64,000 bases of DNA from Leucophora obtusa (GCA_949987735.1 OX465296.1:223268546-223332545), one strand, 5' to 3'; positions 46,503 through 57,550 are shown, numbered from the stretch's first letter. Made by a program: numbers and translations. Notes: a model not told the origin generated them from the sequence alone.

Positions 46503-47943
46503 TAGTGCTGGTAAAAATATGAGTAGTGGGTATCGAGTATTTGTCTTTTTGATTGTGTACTCGATACTCAAAACTACTACTCGATATTTTCAGAGTTGCA
46601 TTTTGGACAGACAAAATATATAAAAATGTGACTCAGCTAAAGTATTTATCACAAAAATGTGACTCCGCTAAAATATTTATCACAAAACTACAACTTTGCT
46701 AAAAGAAAAAATCAGAAGTAAAATAATTAAAAGAATATATTAAAACGAGTAAAAAGGTTAAAGTCGGGCATGCCGACTATACAATACCCTACACCAGTCT
46801 GGTTAAAAGCCAACTAATGTTTGGATCCGAAATTCGAATGGGTTAAAATGGGACTTGTGTCAAAATTTTCTATAATGTGAGTCAGCGAAACAAATTTCAT
46901 CAAAATATCTTAATATTTGCGACCTGCAGTTTGTAACCAAGCCAATTTTGGGGGGACCCTTATATGGGCACTAGGTCTAAACATGGACCGATTTTCACCA
47001 AAATTAATAGGCTTCGTCCTTGGGCCAACATAGGTCTGTGTACCAAATTTCATCAAAATATCTTAATATTTACGACCTGCAGCGTATAAACAATATAATT
47101 TTGAGGGGACCCTTATATGGGCACTAGGTCTAAACATGGACCCGTGTTAACCAAAATCAATAGGCTTCTTCCTTGGGCTGGCATAGGTCGGTGTACCAAA
47201 TTTCATCAAAATATCTTAATATTTGCGACCTGCAGCGTATAAACAATATAATTTTGGTAGGACCCTTATATGGGCACTAGGTCTAACCATGGACCGATGT
47301 TCAACAAAATTAATAGGCTTCGTCCTTGGGCCAACATAGGTCTGTGTACCAAAATTCATCAAAATATCCTAATATTTGCGACCTGCTGCGTATAAACAAT
47401 ATAATTTTGGGGGGACCCTTATATGGGCACTAGGTCTAAACATGGACCGCTGTTAACTAAAATCAATAGGCTTCGTCCTTGGGCCGACATAAGTCGGTGT
47501 ACCAAGTTTCATCAAAATATCTTAATATTTGCGATCTGTAGAGTGCGCACAAGAATGCATGGACAGACAGACAGACGGACGGACGGACAGACGGACATCG
47601 TTAAATCGAAATGAAAAAAATTTCTGAGCTGATCGGTATACTATAAGGTGGGTCTAGGACCAATATTTTTTGGTGTTACAAACATCAGCACAAACTTATA
47701 ATACCCTGACCACATAGTGGTGTAGGGTATAAAAACTGTGAAAAATGCAATGAAGAGTTGGTGAAAAAGTTTAAAAATATGTTTATAAATTTAAATATTG
47801 AATTAACGTTAATATTTTCAAAGAATTTTACTAAAAAATTTCAAATTTAAAAACCGTTAAAACTATTGAGTAGTATCGAGTATCCAAATCAAAAATATCG
47901 AGTAGTATCGAGTAGTTGAAAGTAACCGAATTTACCAGCACTA
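46503..47943. mobile_element. hAT-type element, perfect 8-bp duplication, split by mini-me E
   Basis: TAGTGCTGGTAAAAATATGA at the left, CCGAATTTACCAGCACTA at the right, duplication ATATGCAT on both sides (46495-46502, 47944-47951), matching nTnnnnAn. Short TCGAGTAGTA/TACTCGATA words lie near both ends. Most of its length is the mini-me at 46743-47732. Confidence 0.85.
46743..47732 (-). mobile_element. mini-me/DINE-1-like element, copy E, longest
   Basis: Minus-strand copy with complete ends: on the plus strand it begins AAACGAGTAAAAAGG, hairpin AGTCGGGCATGCCGACT, and finishes GTGGTGTAGGGTATA. Five internal units of about 152 bp, and (GTCY)n at about 47562-47596. The open frame at 47423-47614 is the same repeat translation as elsewhere (KHGP...TKINRLRPWA). 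Confidence 0.85.
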
Positions 47944-48105
47944 ATATGCATAGTAAATATAAACTATAGGTTTTTCGTGTTGTTTGTTTGCAAAGGTGTA
48001 GCAAATTCAACTCTGTATATTTTGTTAGTGGAAAATAAAATTATACTCTACCACTTTGCAAATGCAATGATGCAAGACCATTTGCACAAGATTGTGAATA
48101 GGACT

Positions 48106-49856
48106 AATATATATTTTGTTAGCATTTGCTTTCTGTCTACCACACTTTTGCAACTATTGTTTTATTTATGTCTATCACAATTTCTGAATTGTGATTTTAA
48201 CAAATATGGCAACACTGCTTAAAGTTTTGGAGTTGATATAAATTTTTCTCACCTAAAATCTCTCGAATTATTATACTCTTTTCCATAAGTTATTTTTGTC
48301 ATTAAGGTATTTTCGTTGAGTGACGATATTATGTTCCCTGTAAGGATATAAATGTATGAAAGTGAATTTTTTACAACAAAAGTAAACTAATAAAAACAAC
48401 AAAGTAACAATATTAAATGACATTTGTGTTTTTTTTTTGGAAAATATTAAAAAAAATGTTTAATCAAATTAACAATTTTCGTTCTGAAATAGAATATATT
48501 TTTTTGTTTTTGTTTCTTCAATGCAAAAATTTAACTGTTACTGCCTTACGGCAGTAACGAGTTCCTTAAGTAAGAATGAAATTCGGATAGGGACATGCCT
48601 CCAACAGATTATTTTTCACAATTTGTAAAATACGTTTGGGATTTTAGCATATTAAATTCCTTTAATAAAGTTTAGTTTGAACTAAATTCAACTTTGAACT
48701 AAATTGCATACAAATTTGAATTTTTTAACTTTCAGTTTGTGTTAACTCGAGGTTATTTGTTTATTGTTAATGGGGGTTAGATTTATTTATATTTTCCTTT
48801 TTGTAATTTTGTTTTTGTAAAATTTTCTCATTTTGTTTAACAAAATTAAACAACAAATTAATATTGCCATTTTCATTTTTGAATTTTGTAACCAAGCGGA
48901 AATATTTGTTATATTTATGAGTCAAATGTTCGTCGTTTACCTAAAATCCTCTTTAAATTTTAATTTGTGTTTGTATTGTGTGCAGTTTTTACAGGCCTGC
49001 CACCATTATGTAATTATTTTATCTAAAATTCTATGCGACAGCGATGACTGCCTGACTTCCTGCTTGCATGACTCCTACGCTTTTAACAGGAAATTGATTT
49101 TTGCAGCGGCAACCCTACAACAATAAACACAAAAACTGAATATAAACAAACAATGTTAAAGAATAAACATTTTAAATCCCCTAGTTTCTCTCAGAGATTT
49201 TGGTTTCGAACAACTGTTCACATATCTCAAATGAAGCTCTTTTATTGTCATTGCCAGTGTTGCCAGATATCGGTGCTTTACTACATAATGGGAGTGTACG
49301 CTTGATTTACGAAATGTGAGGATTCAACCATAATATTGAAATTTTAATTTAATATTTATTTAATTTTGGGGACTTAAAACAAAACTTTATTATCTCAGAT
49401 TCTAATGATTTCACTTATGGTTTTCAAACAAAACGGCAATGCAACACAACACTCATCAAAAGTTGTTAGAAAAATTAGTACAACGTTTAAGCTTTTCTTT
49501 GAAGTTTTTGTTGTAAATTTTAATACAGAATTATTTGCTATTAAATATTTTTGCTACCCGACGAAAGAAGTTGATATAGATTCATATATAGCTTGAGAAA
49601 ATTTGATGTAAATAATGTAATTTTATATATCAAACACTCACAATAACTTTACAGTAAAAGTTCAATACTAATTTAAAAAGTAAATCGGTAGAGTTATTTC
49701 AAGGGAACTTGCAAATAAAATTATATTTTTAAATTTTTTTTCAGTTCTTCAATAAAAAAAAAAATAAAAAAATACAGGCTTTCGGTATAAGTTAAAATAT
49801 TTAGTAAAAATTCAGTTCTTACAATATAAAAAGCAAATAGAGAGATGCAGAAGCAG
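48106..49856. other. Unannotated stretch
   Basis: A+T-rich. Frames of 81-97 residues at 47977, 48833 and 49405 are not recognisable. No terminal repeats or tRNA-like parts seen. Confidence 0.4.
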
Positions 49857-50055
49857 TAGAAAAAGCATTACAATTGATGATCTATGTTAGATGTACTTCT
49901 TTTTTTAACATAAACACTATTGATTTTAACATTGAGTTGTCACTGGAGAGGAGTACTCCCACTTCAAAATTTTTTGAGTATTTTTTGAACGAGTGCAAAG
50001 GAAGCTATTTTTCAGCAATTGAAAGTTAAAAAAAATTCTTCGGAAAAAAATTATT
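49857..50055 (+). mobile_element. CCCAGC element fragment W2
   Basis: AGAAGCAGTAGAAAAAGCA, ATGTACTTCTTTTTTTAAC and GATTTTAACATTGAGTTGTC match the left part of W1/W3. Cut on the right by the start of mini-me F. Confidence 0.65.
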
Positions 50056-51446
50056 ATAACACCACTACGTGGTCAGGGTATAATAAGTTTGTGCTGATGT
50101 TTGTAACACCAAAAAATATTGGACCTAGACCCACCTTTTCCCAGCAAAATCTTTCATTACCAAATAAGTGGTTATATAATAGAAATTCATAGCTCCGCAC
50201 AACTTATTTTTTGGCGTCTAAACTCATTATTTTTGTTTGGCGTGGTCGTTTTTATAAGTAGTCACGCTTACCCACTCGCTTACGATAAAATAAGAAATAA
50301 GTAGTTATGAGATTTTGAATAATAAGTGGTTACACACATGCTTACAAAAAGTTGAATTATAAGTGGTTATCCGACTGCCTACTTGATTCTTAAAAATAAG
50401 GAGTTAGGCAAATACTATAGCTTAAGGAAAAAGTTAAGTTTTCTCTAGTGTTTAATTTTACGACTCGCCATAAAAATTTGAACATAAAACATATTTACAT
50501 ATAACAAATAAAAATGTATAAAATTTAGCTGTGTAAAAAGTACTTATTTAAGCTATTACGCGTAAGTCATTATTTTATATTTAAAAACATTGAATACAAT
50601 AGGCTGTTATTAGGAAGTCATTATTTTATATTATAAAATAATGCAAAAGGTAATGATATATCGTTTTTGGTAATGCAGATAGTAATGAGGTGTGATTACC
50701 AATATTTTACTGGGTTAGTATACCGATCGACTCTGAATCACTTTTTGTTTCGATTTATCGATGTCCGTCTGTCCGCTCGTCCATCTGTCTGCCTGTGCAT
50801 ACATTCTAGTGTGCATTCTACAGGTCGCAAATATTAAGATATTTATATATGATGAAATTTGGCACACCAACCTATGTCGGCCGAAGGACGAAGCCCATTG
50901 ATTTTAATTAAAATCGGTCCATGTTTAGACCTAGTGCCCATATTAGGGTCCCGCCAAAATTGGCTTGGTTACACGCTGCAGGTCGCAAATATTAAGATAT
51001 TTTGATGAAATTTGGTACACCGACCTACGTAGGACCAAGGACGAAGCCTTTTAATTTGGGTTAAAATCGTTCCATGTTTAGACCTAGTGCCCATACAAGG
51101 CACCTAGCCCCCAAAATTGACTTGTTTTCATGCTGCAGGTCGCAAATACGAAGATATTTTTCATTTCTCTTTTCTCTTTTCTATGAAATTTGGTTCGCTA
51201 ACTCACATGGTCTGTCCTTGGGACCATGTGAGTAAGCCTATTGATTCTAGATAGGATCGGTCCATATTTGGACCTATCGCCCATATGGGCTATATTTCCG
51301 GGTTTCTCTTCTTTTATCATTTTATAGAAAATTTGGGCACAAGTTCCATTTTAACCTCGAATTTCGGATCCAAATATTAATTGGCTTCTAACCAGACTGG
51401 TGTAGGGCATTATATAGTGGGCATGTCCGACTTTAACTTTTTTATT
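50056..51446 (+). mobile_element. mini-me/DINE-1-like element, copy F, interrupted and diverged
   Basis: 5' hairpin present (CACCACTACGTGGTCAGGG), core broken after CCCACCTT by the 50140-50714 element and resumed at AGTATACCGATCG. Three internal units. The 3' hairpin is mutated (AGTGGGCATGTCCGACT). It shares with copy G a divergent 3' module (CCCATATGGGCTATAT). Confidence 0.8.
50140..50714. mobile_element. CCCAGCAAAATC element inside mini-me F
   Basis: CCCAGCAAAATCTTTCATTACC at the left, GGTAATGCAG...TTACCAATATTTTACTGGG at the right; TT on both sides, consistent with a 2-bp duplication. Internal words AAGTGGTTAT and GTAATG resemble the CCCAGTGTAG family, but no tRNA-like segment is present. 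Confidence 0.75.
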
Positions 51447-52054
51447 CTACAAAAATCTTTTATTGCCGCAAGATATGTAGAATATCGATTTGAGAATTCA
51501 ATCGGAATTGAAAGTAGAATGAGGGATTGAAGTCTTTTGAAGTCTCTGATAACAGAACCTTACAGAAAAGTATTAAAATAAATTTATGGATCAAAATTTG
51601 TTGTTTAGAAATTTAAGAAATTTTAATTTAATTAATTGGCAACGTCAATAAAATATATCAGGCAACACAGTTTATTATTATTACCTTTGTACCTTTGCTC
51701 TACTCCTCGCTCTCACTTTATTTTCTCATTCTCTTTCTTGTAGTTATTTGCTCTCTGTATATGTTTGTGTGATTACAAAGTGAATCCTTTTTCACCAAAA
51801 AGGGGGAGTATTGGGCTGTAAAGAAGGTGGAAGTTTAGATGATGATAGAGTGAATATATGTGATTTTTGTTTGCTGCTTCTTGTTATTGCTGTTGTTAGT
51901 TTCATTGTATATTAGAGACACTCTTTTTAACTGTAAAGACGAAATAAAAGCAGGAATAAAAAAAAAGACAACAACATACATACCAACAACAACAATATAT
52001 TTTTTTTTTTTTTTGTAAGCCGCTTTAGTAACGCATTGCTCCCATTAAGGACCT
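51447..52054 (+). promoter_or_regulatory. Upstream region of the 52-kb promoter
   Basis: Pyrimidine-rich patches with GAGA-type words (CTCTC at 51710-51714 and 51751-51755, plus CTCTTTCTTG) lie 300-350 bp upstream of the predicted start, and there is no TATA box at -30. GAGA sites are common upstream of paused developmental fly promoters; here that is inference only. Confidence 0.4.
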
Positions 52055-52088
52055 TCAGTCGTTATCAGACAAGCGAGTCCATCAGTCG
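52055..52088 (+). promoter_or_regulatory. TATA-less core promoter: Inr plus DPE
   Basis: TCAGTC at 52055-52060 fits the fly Initiator TCAKTY exactly. With its A (52057) as +1, positions +28 to +32 (52084-52088) are AGTCG, an exact match to the DPE consensus RGWYV at the required spacing. Further TCAGTY words at 52082 and 52120 lack a correctly spaced DPE. A short unique G/C-richer patch surrounds the site. Confidence 0.6.
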
Positions 52089-53225
52089 TTGCGTTCCTTA
52101 GCCGTGCAAGTAGCCTAGTTCAGTTTAAACTAACACACAAAAAGAAAAAAATATATAAAGCAAATATTTTAAGCACACAAAATAAAAAAGCAAATATTAA
52201 CAACACTTCAATAGAAATTTGTTGTATTCGAAAATATTTCTATCTTCAGCAATAATTTAAAGTAATAAATTCAGCACTGAAAGAAAAAATCATCTTAAAA
52301 GCTAACAACAAATGTATATAAATCATTTTTTGAAAGACGATTTATAGCAATAATTTAACACAACTACTACCAAAAAATTCAATCGACTTAAATTTTATTT
52401 TTGGGATTTTTTCTATAAAAAAAGTAGAAAAACCAACGCGTTTACTAGCAATCACTTTGTAGTAGAGCTTTTCTAACAAAACAAATAATTGAAAAAAAAA
52501 AATAATAATAATTAAATAAATTGTTGTTTGTTGAAAATTTCAAAGAGCTTCTTAATAAAAAAAAAAGTTGTGAATTTTTTAAATAAAGAATCATCTAAAA
52601 AAGTTTATTTTGGGCTTACAGTTTTTTTGTAATAACAGAATTTTCAAAACAAAAATTAAACGCAAACAAGGTGTTTTAAAGACTATTAACAAAAAATTTT
52701 AAAATTTAATAAATTACTCATAAAAATACTACAAAAAAAAACAACGATTTATTAAAGAATAAACAAATTTAATAAAAGTGTACTTTAAATCTTAAAGATA
52801 CTTTTTCCAACAAAAAAGAAAATAAAAGAAAACTTTTATAACAAAAGCCGCCGCATTTGTTTGAGTAAAAAAAAAACAGGTTAACAAGGATTTGCCGTTT
52901 GCATAACTACAATAAAAAATAGTTTTGAACGTTTTTTTTTGTGCTAAACAAAAAAACGAGCGGCATTTTTAACAATTTGCTAGATAAACAACCAACAAAC
53001 AAAAACAACTTAAAAGCCAAACAGCTTAAATAGCTGTGAGCAGGATACACATAGTTTTTTTGCTTAAGGTGTTTTAGAAAAGCCAACAAAATTTCACACT
53101 TTGGAGTAAATCTGTTTTACGTTAAGCAGCCAGCGGAGATTTTTCCACCGCCCACGCAAACTATCAAAGCCATAAGTCCGCCAGTGCCCCAACCCCCCGC
53201 CACCATACCAACTAAAAAACTTGTC
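52057..53225 (+). other. Putative 5' UTR first exon of an unidentified gene
   Basis: From the predicted start at 52057 to a GTAAGTAAA donor at 53226. The 1,169-nt span is A-rich with CAA/CAACAA words, has no transposon signature, and contains a single ATG (52312, opening an 11-codon frame closed by TAG at 52345-52347), where random sequence of this composition should have many. The last about 120 bases are G/C-richer (CCACCGCCCACGCAAAC; CCGCCAGTGCCCCAACCC) and open in one frame up to the donor, but that frame has no ATG. It is read here as untranslated leader; a coding exon using a different acceptor or start is less likely. Long, uAUG-poor leaders followed by large introns are typical of fly regulatory genes. 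The gene cannot be named. Confidence 0.55.
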
Positions 53226-53231
53226 GTAAGT
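53226..53231 (+). other. Splice donor candidate GTAAGT
   Basis: CTTGTC then GTAAGTAAAA: positions +1 to +6 of the intron are the ideal donor; the last exon bases (GTC) are weak. The intron would run beyond anything recognised downstream. Confidence 0.55.
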
Positions 53232-53850
53232 AAAAAGAAAAAAAAAAAGATTCAATTGTTATAAACATTTACTTCCTTTAACAAAGGAACCAAACTAACA
53301 ACACAAATCTTTAGCATAAACATAAATAAAACACGCAAATTTTACATTTGTTTTTCCTCAATTTTTCCCAAAATCTAAGAAAAATAAATAAAAAAAGATT
53401 TTCTTACTACGATAGCAAGTGTTGTAATTACTTTAACACGTTTTTACTTTTTATGGCCAAGTTAATTATTTTACAAAAATAACACCCCTTAATTTGACCA
53501 TTACAAACTCGGTATATAAGTAAATTATATATTTTGGATATTTTTGTTTAGTAAGCTTTTTTTTTATTTATTTAATTTTATCCGTAACATTTAGCCGTAC
53601 ATTTTATTTTGATTAACATGGTTTTTTTACACTCAAAGACTTTTATTAGTAAATGAATGATCTGTTATTTGAAATATATTATTCTTATGCTTTTCGGGTT
53701 AAAGAAAATAATTTTATACATTTAGTTCGAATATTGTTCTACATCATATTAGATTTTGGACTTCAGGTAGAACAATATTCTAACTAAATATATGAAAATA
53801 CCGAAAGTTGTAAAAAAAATTTTTGTGTTATTAAATGCAAAAATTTAGAT
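53232..53850. other. Putative intron start, no other feature
   Basis: A+T-rich; no terminal repeats or exon recognised before the W3 element. Confidence 0.4.
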
Positions 53851-54099
53851 AGCCAACAAAAAAAGAGATGACAAAGCAGTAGAAAAAGCACTACAGTTAG
53901 TGATTTATATGTACTTCTTTTTTAAATAAACACTAATAATTTTAACATTGAGTTGTCATAGGAGAGGAGTACTCTTACTTCAATATTTTTTCAGTATTTT
54001 TTGAACGAGTGCAAAGGAAACAATTTTTAATCAATTTGAGGTTAAAAAAAAATCTTCGCAAAAAAATATTTTTTTTTTTATTTTATAAATTTTTTTTAT

Positions 54100-54171
54100 T
54101 ACCGCCACCGGGTATCGAACCTGCGACCTCAATATTGCTAATCTAGCTCTCTACCGATGAGCTATTCTTTG
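54100..54171 (-). tRNA. tRNA-like segment with A and B boxes (in W3)
   Basis: Minus strand: GAATAGCTCATCGGTAGAGA, loop TTAGCAA (anticodon would be AGC), GCAGGTTCGATACCCGG (perfect B box). The acceptor stem does not pair. Counterpart of 33231-33302. Confidence 0.6.
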
Positions 54172-54215
54172 ATATGAAAGTTGACTGGCATAAAAACACC
54201 ACTATGTCATTGCGA

Positions 54216-54523
54216 CCCTACGGGAAATTTTAACAAACTGTCACCAAACTGGCCCCTTTATATGAAATAGACTGGTGACTTTTACATGGCGTTGTCATAG
54301 GAGGGGCAAATTGACCCCTTGTGACATATCACAAGACAAATCCTAGGACAGGTTACTGAACTCTCATAAAAAACAAATTTCAGGGACCTGTCCTGGGATT
54401 TGTCTTGCGACATGTCACAAGGGGTCAATTTCCCCCTCCTATGACAACGCCATGTAAAAGAGACCAGTCTATTTCATATAAAGGGGCCAGTTCGGTGACA
54501 GTTTGTGAAAATTTCCCGTAGGG
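54216..54523. mobile_element. Near-perfect palindromic MITE with CCCTACGGG ends, copy 2
   Basis: Arms of about 140 bp: CCCTACGGGAAATTTTAAC ... CCTAGGACAGG and the inverse. GA on both sides (54214-54215, 54524-54525). The uninterrupted W1 sequence GCGAGATATTG (33342) is the empty site and shows exactly GA duplicated. Confidence 0.85.
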
Positions 54524-54660
54524 GAGATATTGTGCTCTTCAATAAAAGTGCTTATTAAGGAAGTGCAAAATGTGCACTGTAATTCACTATTGTTTTCAAT
54601 ATTATTTTCACAGGTGCATAAAAAGTTAATTATGTATATTAAAAGAAAAATTAAAAAAAC

Positions 54661-54692
54661 ATTGGTCCCGCCAGGAATTAAGCCCGCGATCA
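54661..54692 (-). tRNA. tRNA 3'-half-like segment (in W3)
   Basis: Minus strand GATCGCGGGCTTAATTCCTG GCGGGACCAAT: decayed B box; counterpart of 33481-33512. Confidence 0.5.
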
Positions 54693-54958
54693 TCAAACGA
54701 AATGTATCAAAATAACTTTTAGAGCACTAATGCTTTGGAAGCCATACTTAAGTGTTGTTTTGGATATTGTACAGAATCACTGCTAAAATAGATGTAAAAA
54801 TATACTAACGGATATTTGGAAGCAATACAAGGAGTATTGCTTCTGAAGTTATTCAGAATTACTTATAAGAAGTAGTAAAAAACATTAATGTATACTCTTG
54901 AAGCAGTGAAAGAAGTAGTTTGTAAAACATGACTTGCAAATTTTTTTATCTGGGTAAT

Positions 54959-55430
54959 TTTATATTGAAAACTTGATACCCAAAAGAAAAAGTTTTGATA
55001 TAATCATATATTAACATACAAAATTTTGTATAATTATATATTGGAACATATATGCCAAGATATAATTATATAAAATTTACGAAATTATGTCCTAAATATA
55101 TAACTATATCTTGTTATATGCATATTGTGCAACACATTACAATATCCAATTATATATAGACCGATATATAGTTACATATGCCTCATATAATTATGTATAA
55201 TTGTGTAGAATTATATACCATTATATCTAGTTGGATATGATTATATTATATTTTATACATTTGGATGAGGACAAAAACCGGATAAAATTGTATCAAACCA
55301 TATCTTATTCCATCAAATTAGATCTAATATGATCATAATACGATCTAATTTGATACAATTAGATGTTCTCATTTTTCGGATATAATTATAGATAATATCA
55401 AAAGTCATATAACTTTTTTTAGTAGGGTAC
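54959..55430. repeat. ATATAATTATAT-rich array
   Basis: Diverged ATATAATTATAT/ATATATA words over about 450 bp, finishing CCGGATAAAATTG ... AGTAGGGTAC. Related words lie at 34880-35045. Probably an element made of short units like 26499-27035, but its ends were not fixed. Confidence 0.4.
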
Positions 55431-56960
55431 AAAAAAATTATAAAATTAGCAAGTTCTCTAAAGTTTCATTAAAATTTTGTAAATTTTTGAATCTGAATAA
55501 ATTTATATTAAGGCAAAAATCATAAAAAGTTTTACTAAATTGCAAACACTTAATTTGAAACAATAATTGGCTGAGAATTTCAGTAAAATAACTGCAATTC
55601 TTCCACATTGCATTTAATAGAAAAAAGCTAGTAGAAACCATAATGATTTTAGCATTGAGTTGTCATAGGAATGTGTAGTCTAGGGTTGCCATATCGCAAA
55701 AGTCTAATAACTTGACACTTTGCAATAAATAACTTGATTAAAAAAAAAAACTTGACAATAAAAAAAATTTAATGTGCATATGTGTGCAGTAGGGTGATTC
55801 TTAATGCACAAATTTATAATTTTTGAATACACTCGCCATTTTATTAAAATTCATGAAAATATTAAAAAAATTTCAGTTTTTTTTTGGAATTTTTGGGGAC
55901 AAACTCGATAGTGTTACCAGCCATTGAAGTTTGGACATATGGGTTAAATGGACTAAATAATAAAAAAGCAAAACTGACGAAATTGATTAGTGTTTTATTT
56001 TTTTTTTGTAGCATTTATTCCTGTATAATAAGAAGAAAAAGATGAAAACTGCATGAAGTCGTTGACATTTTCAAACTTTAGGCCAAAAAATATATACAAA
56101 AAATTTTAACATATTTTTTTCTGAAACGTAAAAAACCAAAACTTTTTTTTTATAAATTTATTAAATGGATGATATATAATCAAAATAAAATAGCACTTAA
56201 GGTTTTTCTTGTCCCAGTAAAATTATTGTTTACCGATTTTTAAGGAAAACCGTCTTTCGCAAATCTCTACTCACGCTCTCAAAACCAAAGATATGTATAC
56301 CTTAACCGCCATTTTATTTTGATAATATATCAACAATTTAATAAATTTATGAAAAAAAGTTTTGGTTTTTACGTTTCAGAAAAGAAAATATGCTAAAATT
56401 TTAAAATGGCATTGCGAGAATTATGAAAAATTTATATATTTTTTTGGGCCTAAAGTTTGAAAATTTCAACGACTTCCTGTAGACTTCATCTTCCTTTTCT
56501 TATGTTTCGAAATAAATGCTACTCAAAAAAATTAAAACACTAATAAATTTCATCAGTTTTGTAATTTTGCATGTTTTTTTTTAACTACTGATACGACAAA
56601 AATTCAATTCAACTTGACAAAATAAATTTGACCTTGGCACTTGACAAGACCTAAATTAACTTGACAATCAAGGCCATTCAAGGCCATGTGGCAACCCTAG
56701 TGTAGTCCCGCTTCAATATTTTTCAGCAAATTTTAAGCGAGTTCCAAGGAAACTCTATTTCATTAATTGAACGTAAAAAAATAAACAAAAAGTATATCTT
56801 TTTTATTTAGAAGAAAACAAAATATGGCTCCTTTGATATGAGTCTTGACTTTCATAAAAATACCACTTTGCCATTGCGAGATATTGTGTCTTATTCTCTT
56901 CGATAAAATTACTTATTAAATAAGTTTAACCCATTTTTTAAGAACGTGTCTTTAAAGACA
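55431..56960 (+). mobile_element. CCCAGC element fragment W4, split by a hAT element
   Basis: ATGATTTTAGCATTGAGTTG up to 55680 continues at 56708 (CCGCTTCAATATTTTTCAGC) and runs to TTACTTATTAAATAAG. The tRNA-like part is deleted. The sister sequence in W1/W3 is uninterrupted at the hAT site. Confidence 0.6.
55681..56699. mobile_element. hAT-type element with TAGGGTTGCCA ends
   Basis: TAGGGTTGCCATAT at the left, GTGGCAACCCTA at the right, perfect 8-bp duplication GTGTAGTC (55673-55680, 56700-56707). Short TTGACAA words near both ends; the centre (56100-56400) folds back (AAAACTTTTTTTTATAAATT and inverse). No transposase. Confidence 0.85.
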
Positions 56961-57164
56961 GGTCTACTTTTAAGAACCCATAACTTCACAGCAATAAAGT
57001 TGGTAGTCATGCTTTAAAATTCTCTGCTTTCCCTGCTTCAAAAAAAAACCGTTGTGTTTTTACTGCTTTTCTAGAAGTAATTCTAAACAACTTGAAAAAA
57101 ATTACTTCGTTCATTGCTTTCAAGTATCGGTTAGTATATTTTTACAGCTTTTTTAGAAGTATGT

Positions 57165-57550
57165 TTTGTTATGTTTTTATCTATTAAATATTACATGTCG
57201 ATATAGCTCAGATGGTAGGGTTATTGACTGGCAATCTGTAGACCCAGGTTTGATTCCCGCACCAGCAAATTTTATAAAAAAAAAAAATACAATAAAAAAT
57301 ATTTTTTTTTATATGATTTATTTTTTTGAAAATCTATTTTTAGACTCATTATGTTTGTCAGTACAGGTAAGCACATATGTAACGATATATTTTTCGATTT
57401 TTCGTATGCTGGTGTGTAACGACAACTCATTATTTTTCGCGACATCGCCATATGAAGGTAATAAGAAATGTAATAACAAAAGTAAGTAGTTACCATTACC
57501 AAGTATGTACTTACATAACCACATATCTGGTAATGATTTTCTACACTGGG
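57165..57550. mobile_element. CCCAGTGTAGAAA element with tRNA-like cargo, copy 3
   Basis: Right end GGTAATGATTTTCTACACTGGG. Contains the Ala-like tRNA segment, AGACTCATTATG, GTATGCTGGTGTG and TCGCGACATCGCCATATG in the inverse order of copy 2. The left end is indistinct. The simplest of the three copies, without nested insertions. Confidence 0.7.
57197..57268 (+). tRNA. tRNA-Ala(GGC)-like segment, non-functional
   Basis: D arm TAGCTCAGATGGTAGGG, anticodon arm ATTGA-CTGGCAA-TCTGT (GGC), T arm CCAGG-TTTGATT-CCCGC, end ACCAGCAA. The anticodon stem and B box are good. The acceptor strands GTCGATA and ACCAGCA do not pair, and the T stem has two mismatches. A T/A-rich run follows. Same sequence in all three copies of its host element, so it travels with the element. 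Confidence 0.65.

Larger units (their letters stand above)
45738..48105. mobile_element. AGYCCYATTCACAATC-ended element hosting three later insertions
   Basis: AGCCCCATTCACAATCCTGT at the left and ACAAGATTGTGAATAGGACT at the right, AAT on both sides (45735-45737, 48106-48108). A 3-bp duplication and this end type suggest a PIF/Harbinger relative, though AAT is not the usual TWA. Internal words GTTTGTTTGCAA and GCAAAT recur inverted. It contains 46013-46429 and 46503-47943. Confidence 0.55.
53851..54954 (+). mobile_element. CCCAGC element W3 with two tRNA-like segments
   Basis: Left end decayed (CCAACAAAAAAAGAGATGAC), right end TTTATCTGGG. Same order as W1: ATTGAGTTGTCATAGG, tRNA-like (54100), the MITE at 54216-54523, TTCAATAAAAGTGCTTATTAA, a second tRNA-like (54661) and the GAAGCAGTGAAAGAAGTAG module. 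Confidence 0.7.

Noticed and set aside
53060..53225. Coding exon at the end of the 52-53 kb segment
   Set aside because: The open frame has no ATG and the whole segment is ATG-depleted, fitting an untranslated leader better; kept only as a low-interest finding.
57197..57268. Functional tRNA-Ala gene
   Set aside because: Acceptor strands do not pair, the T stem is mismatched, and the sequence is tied to a repeat family.
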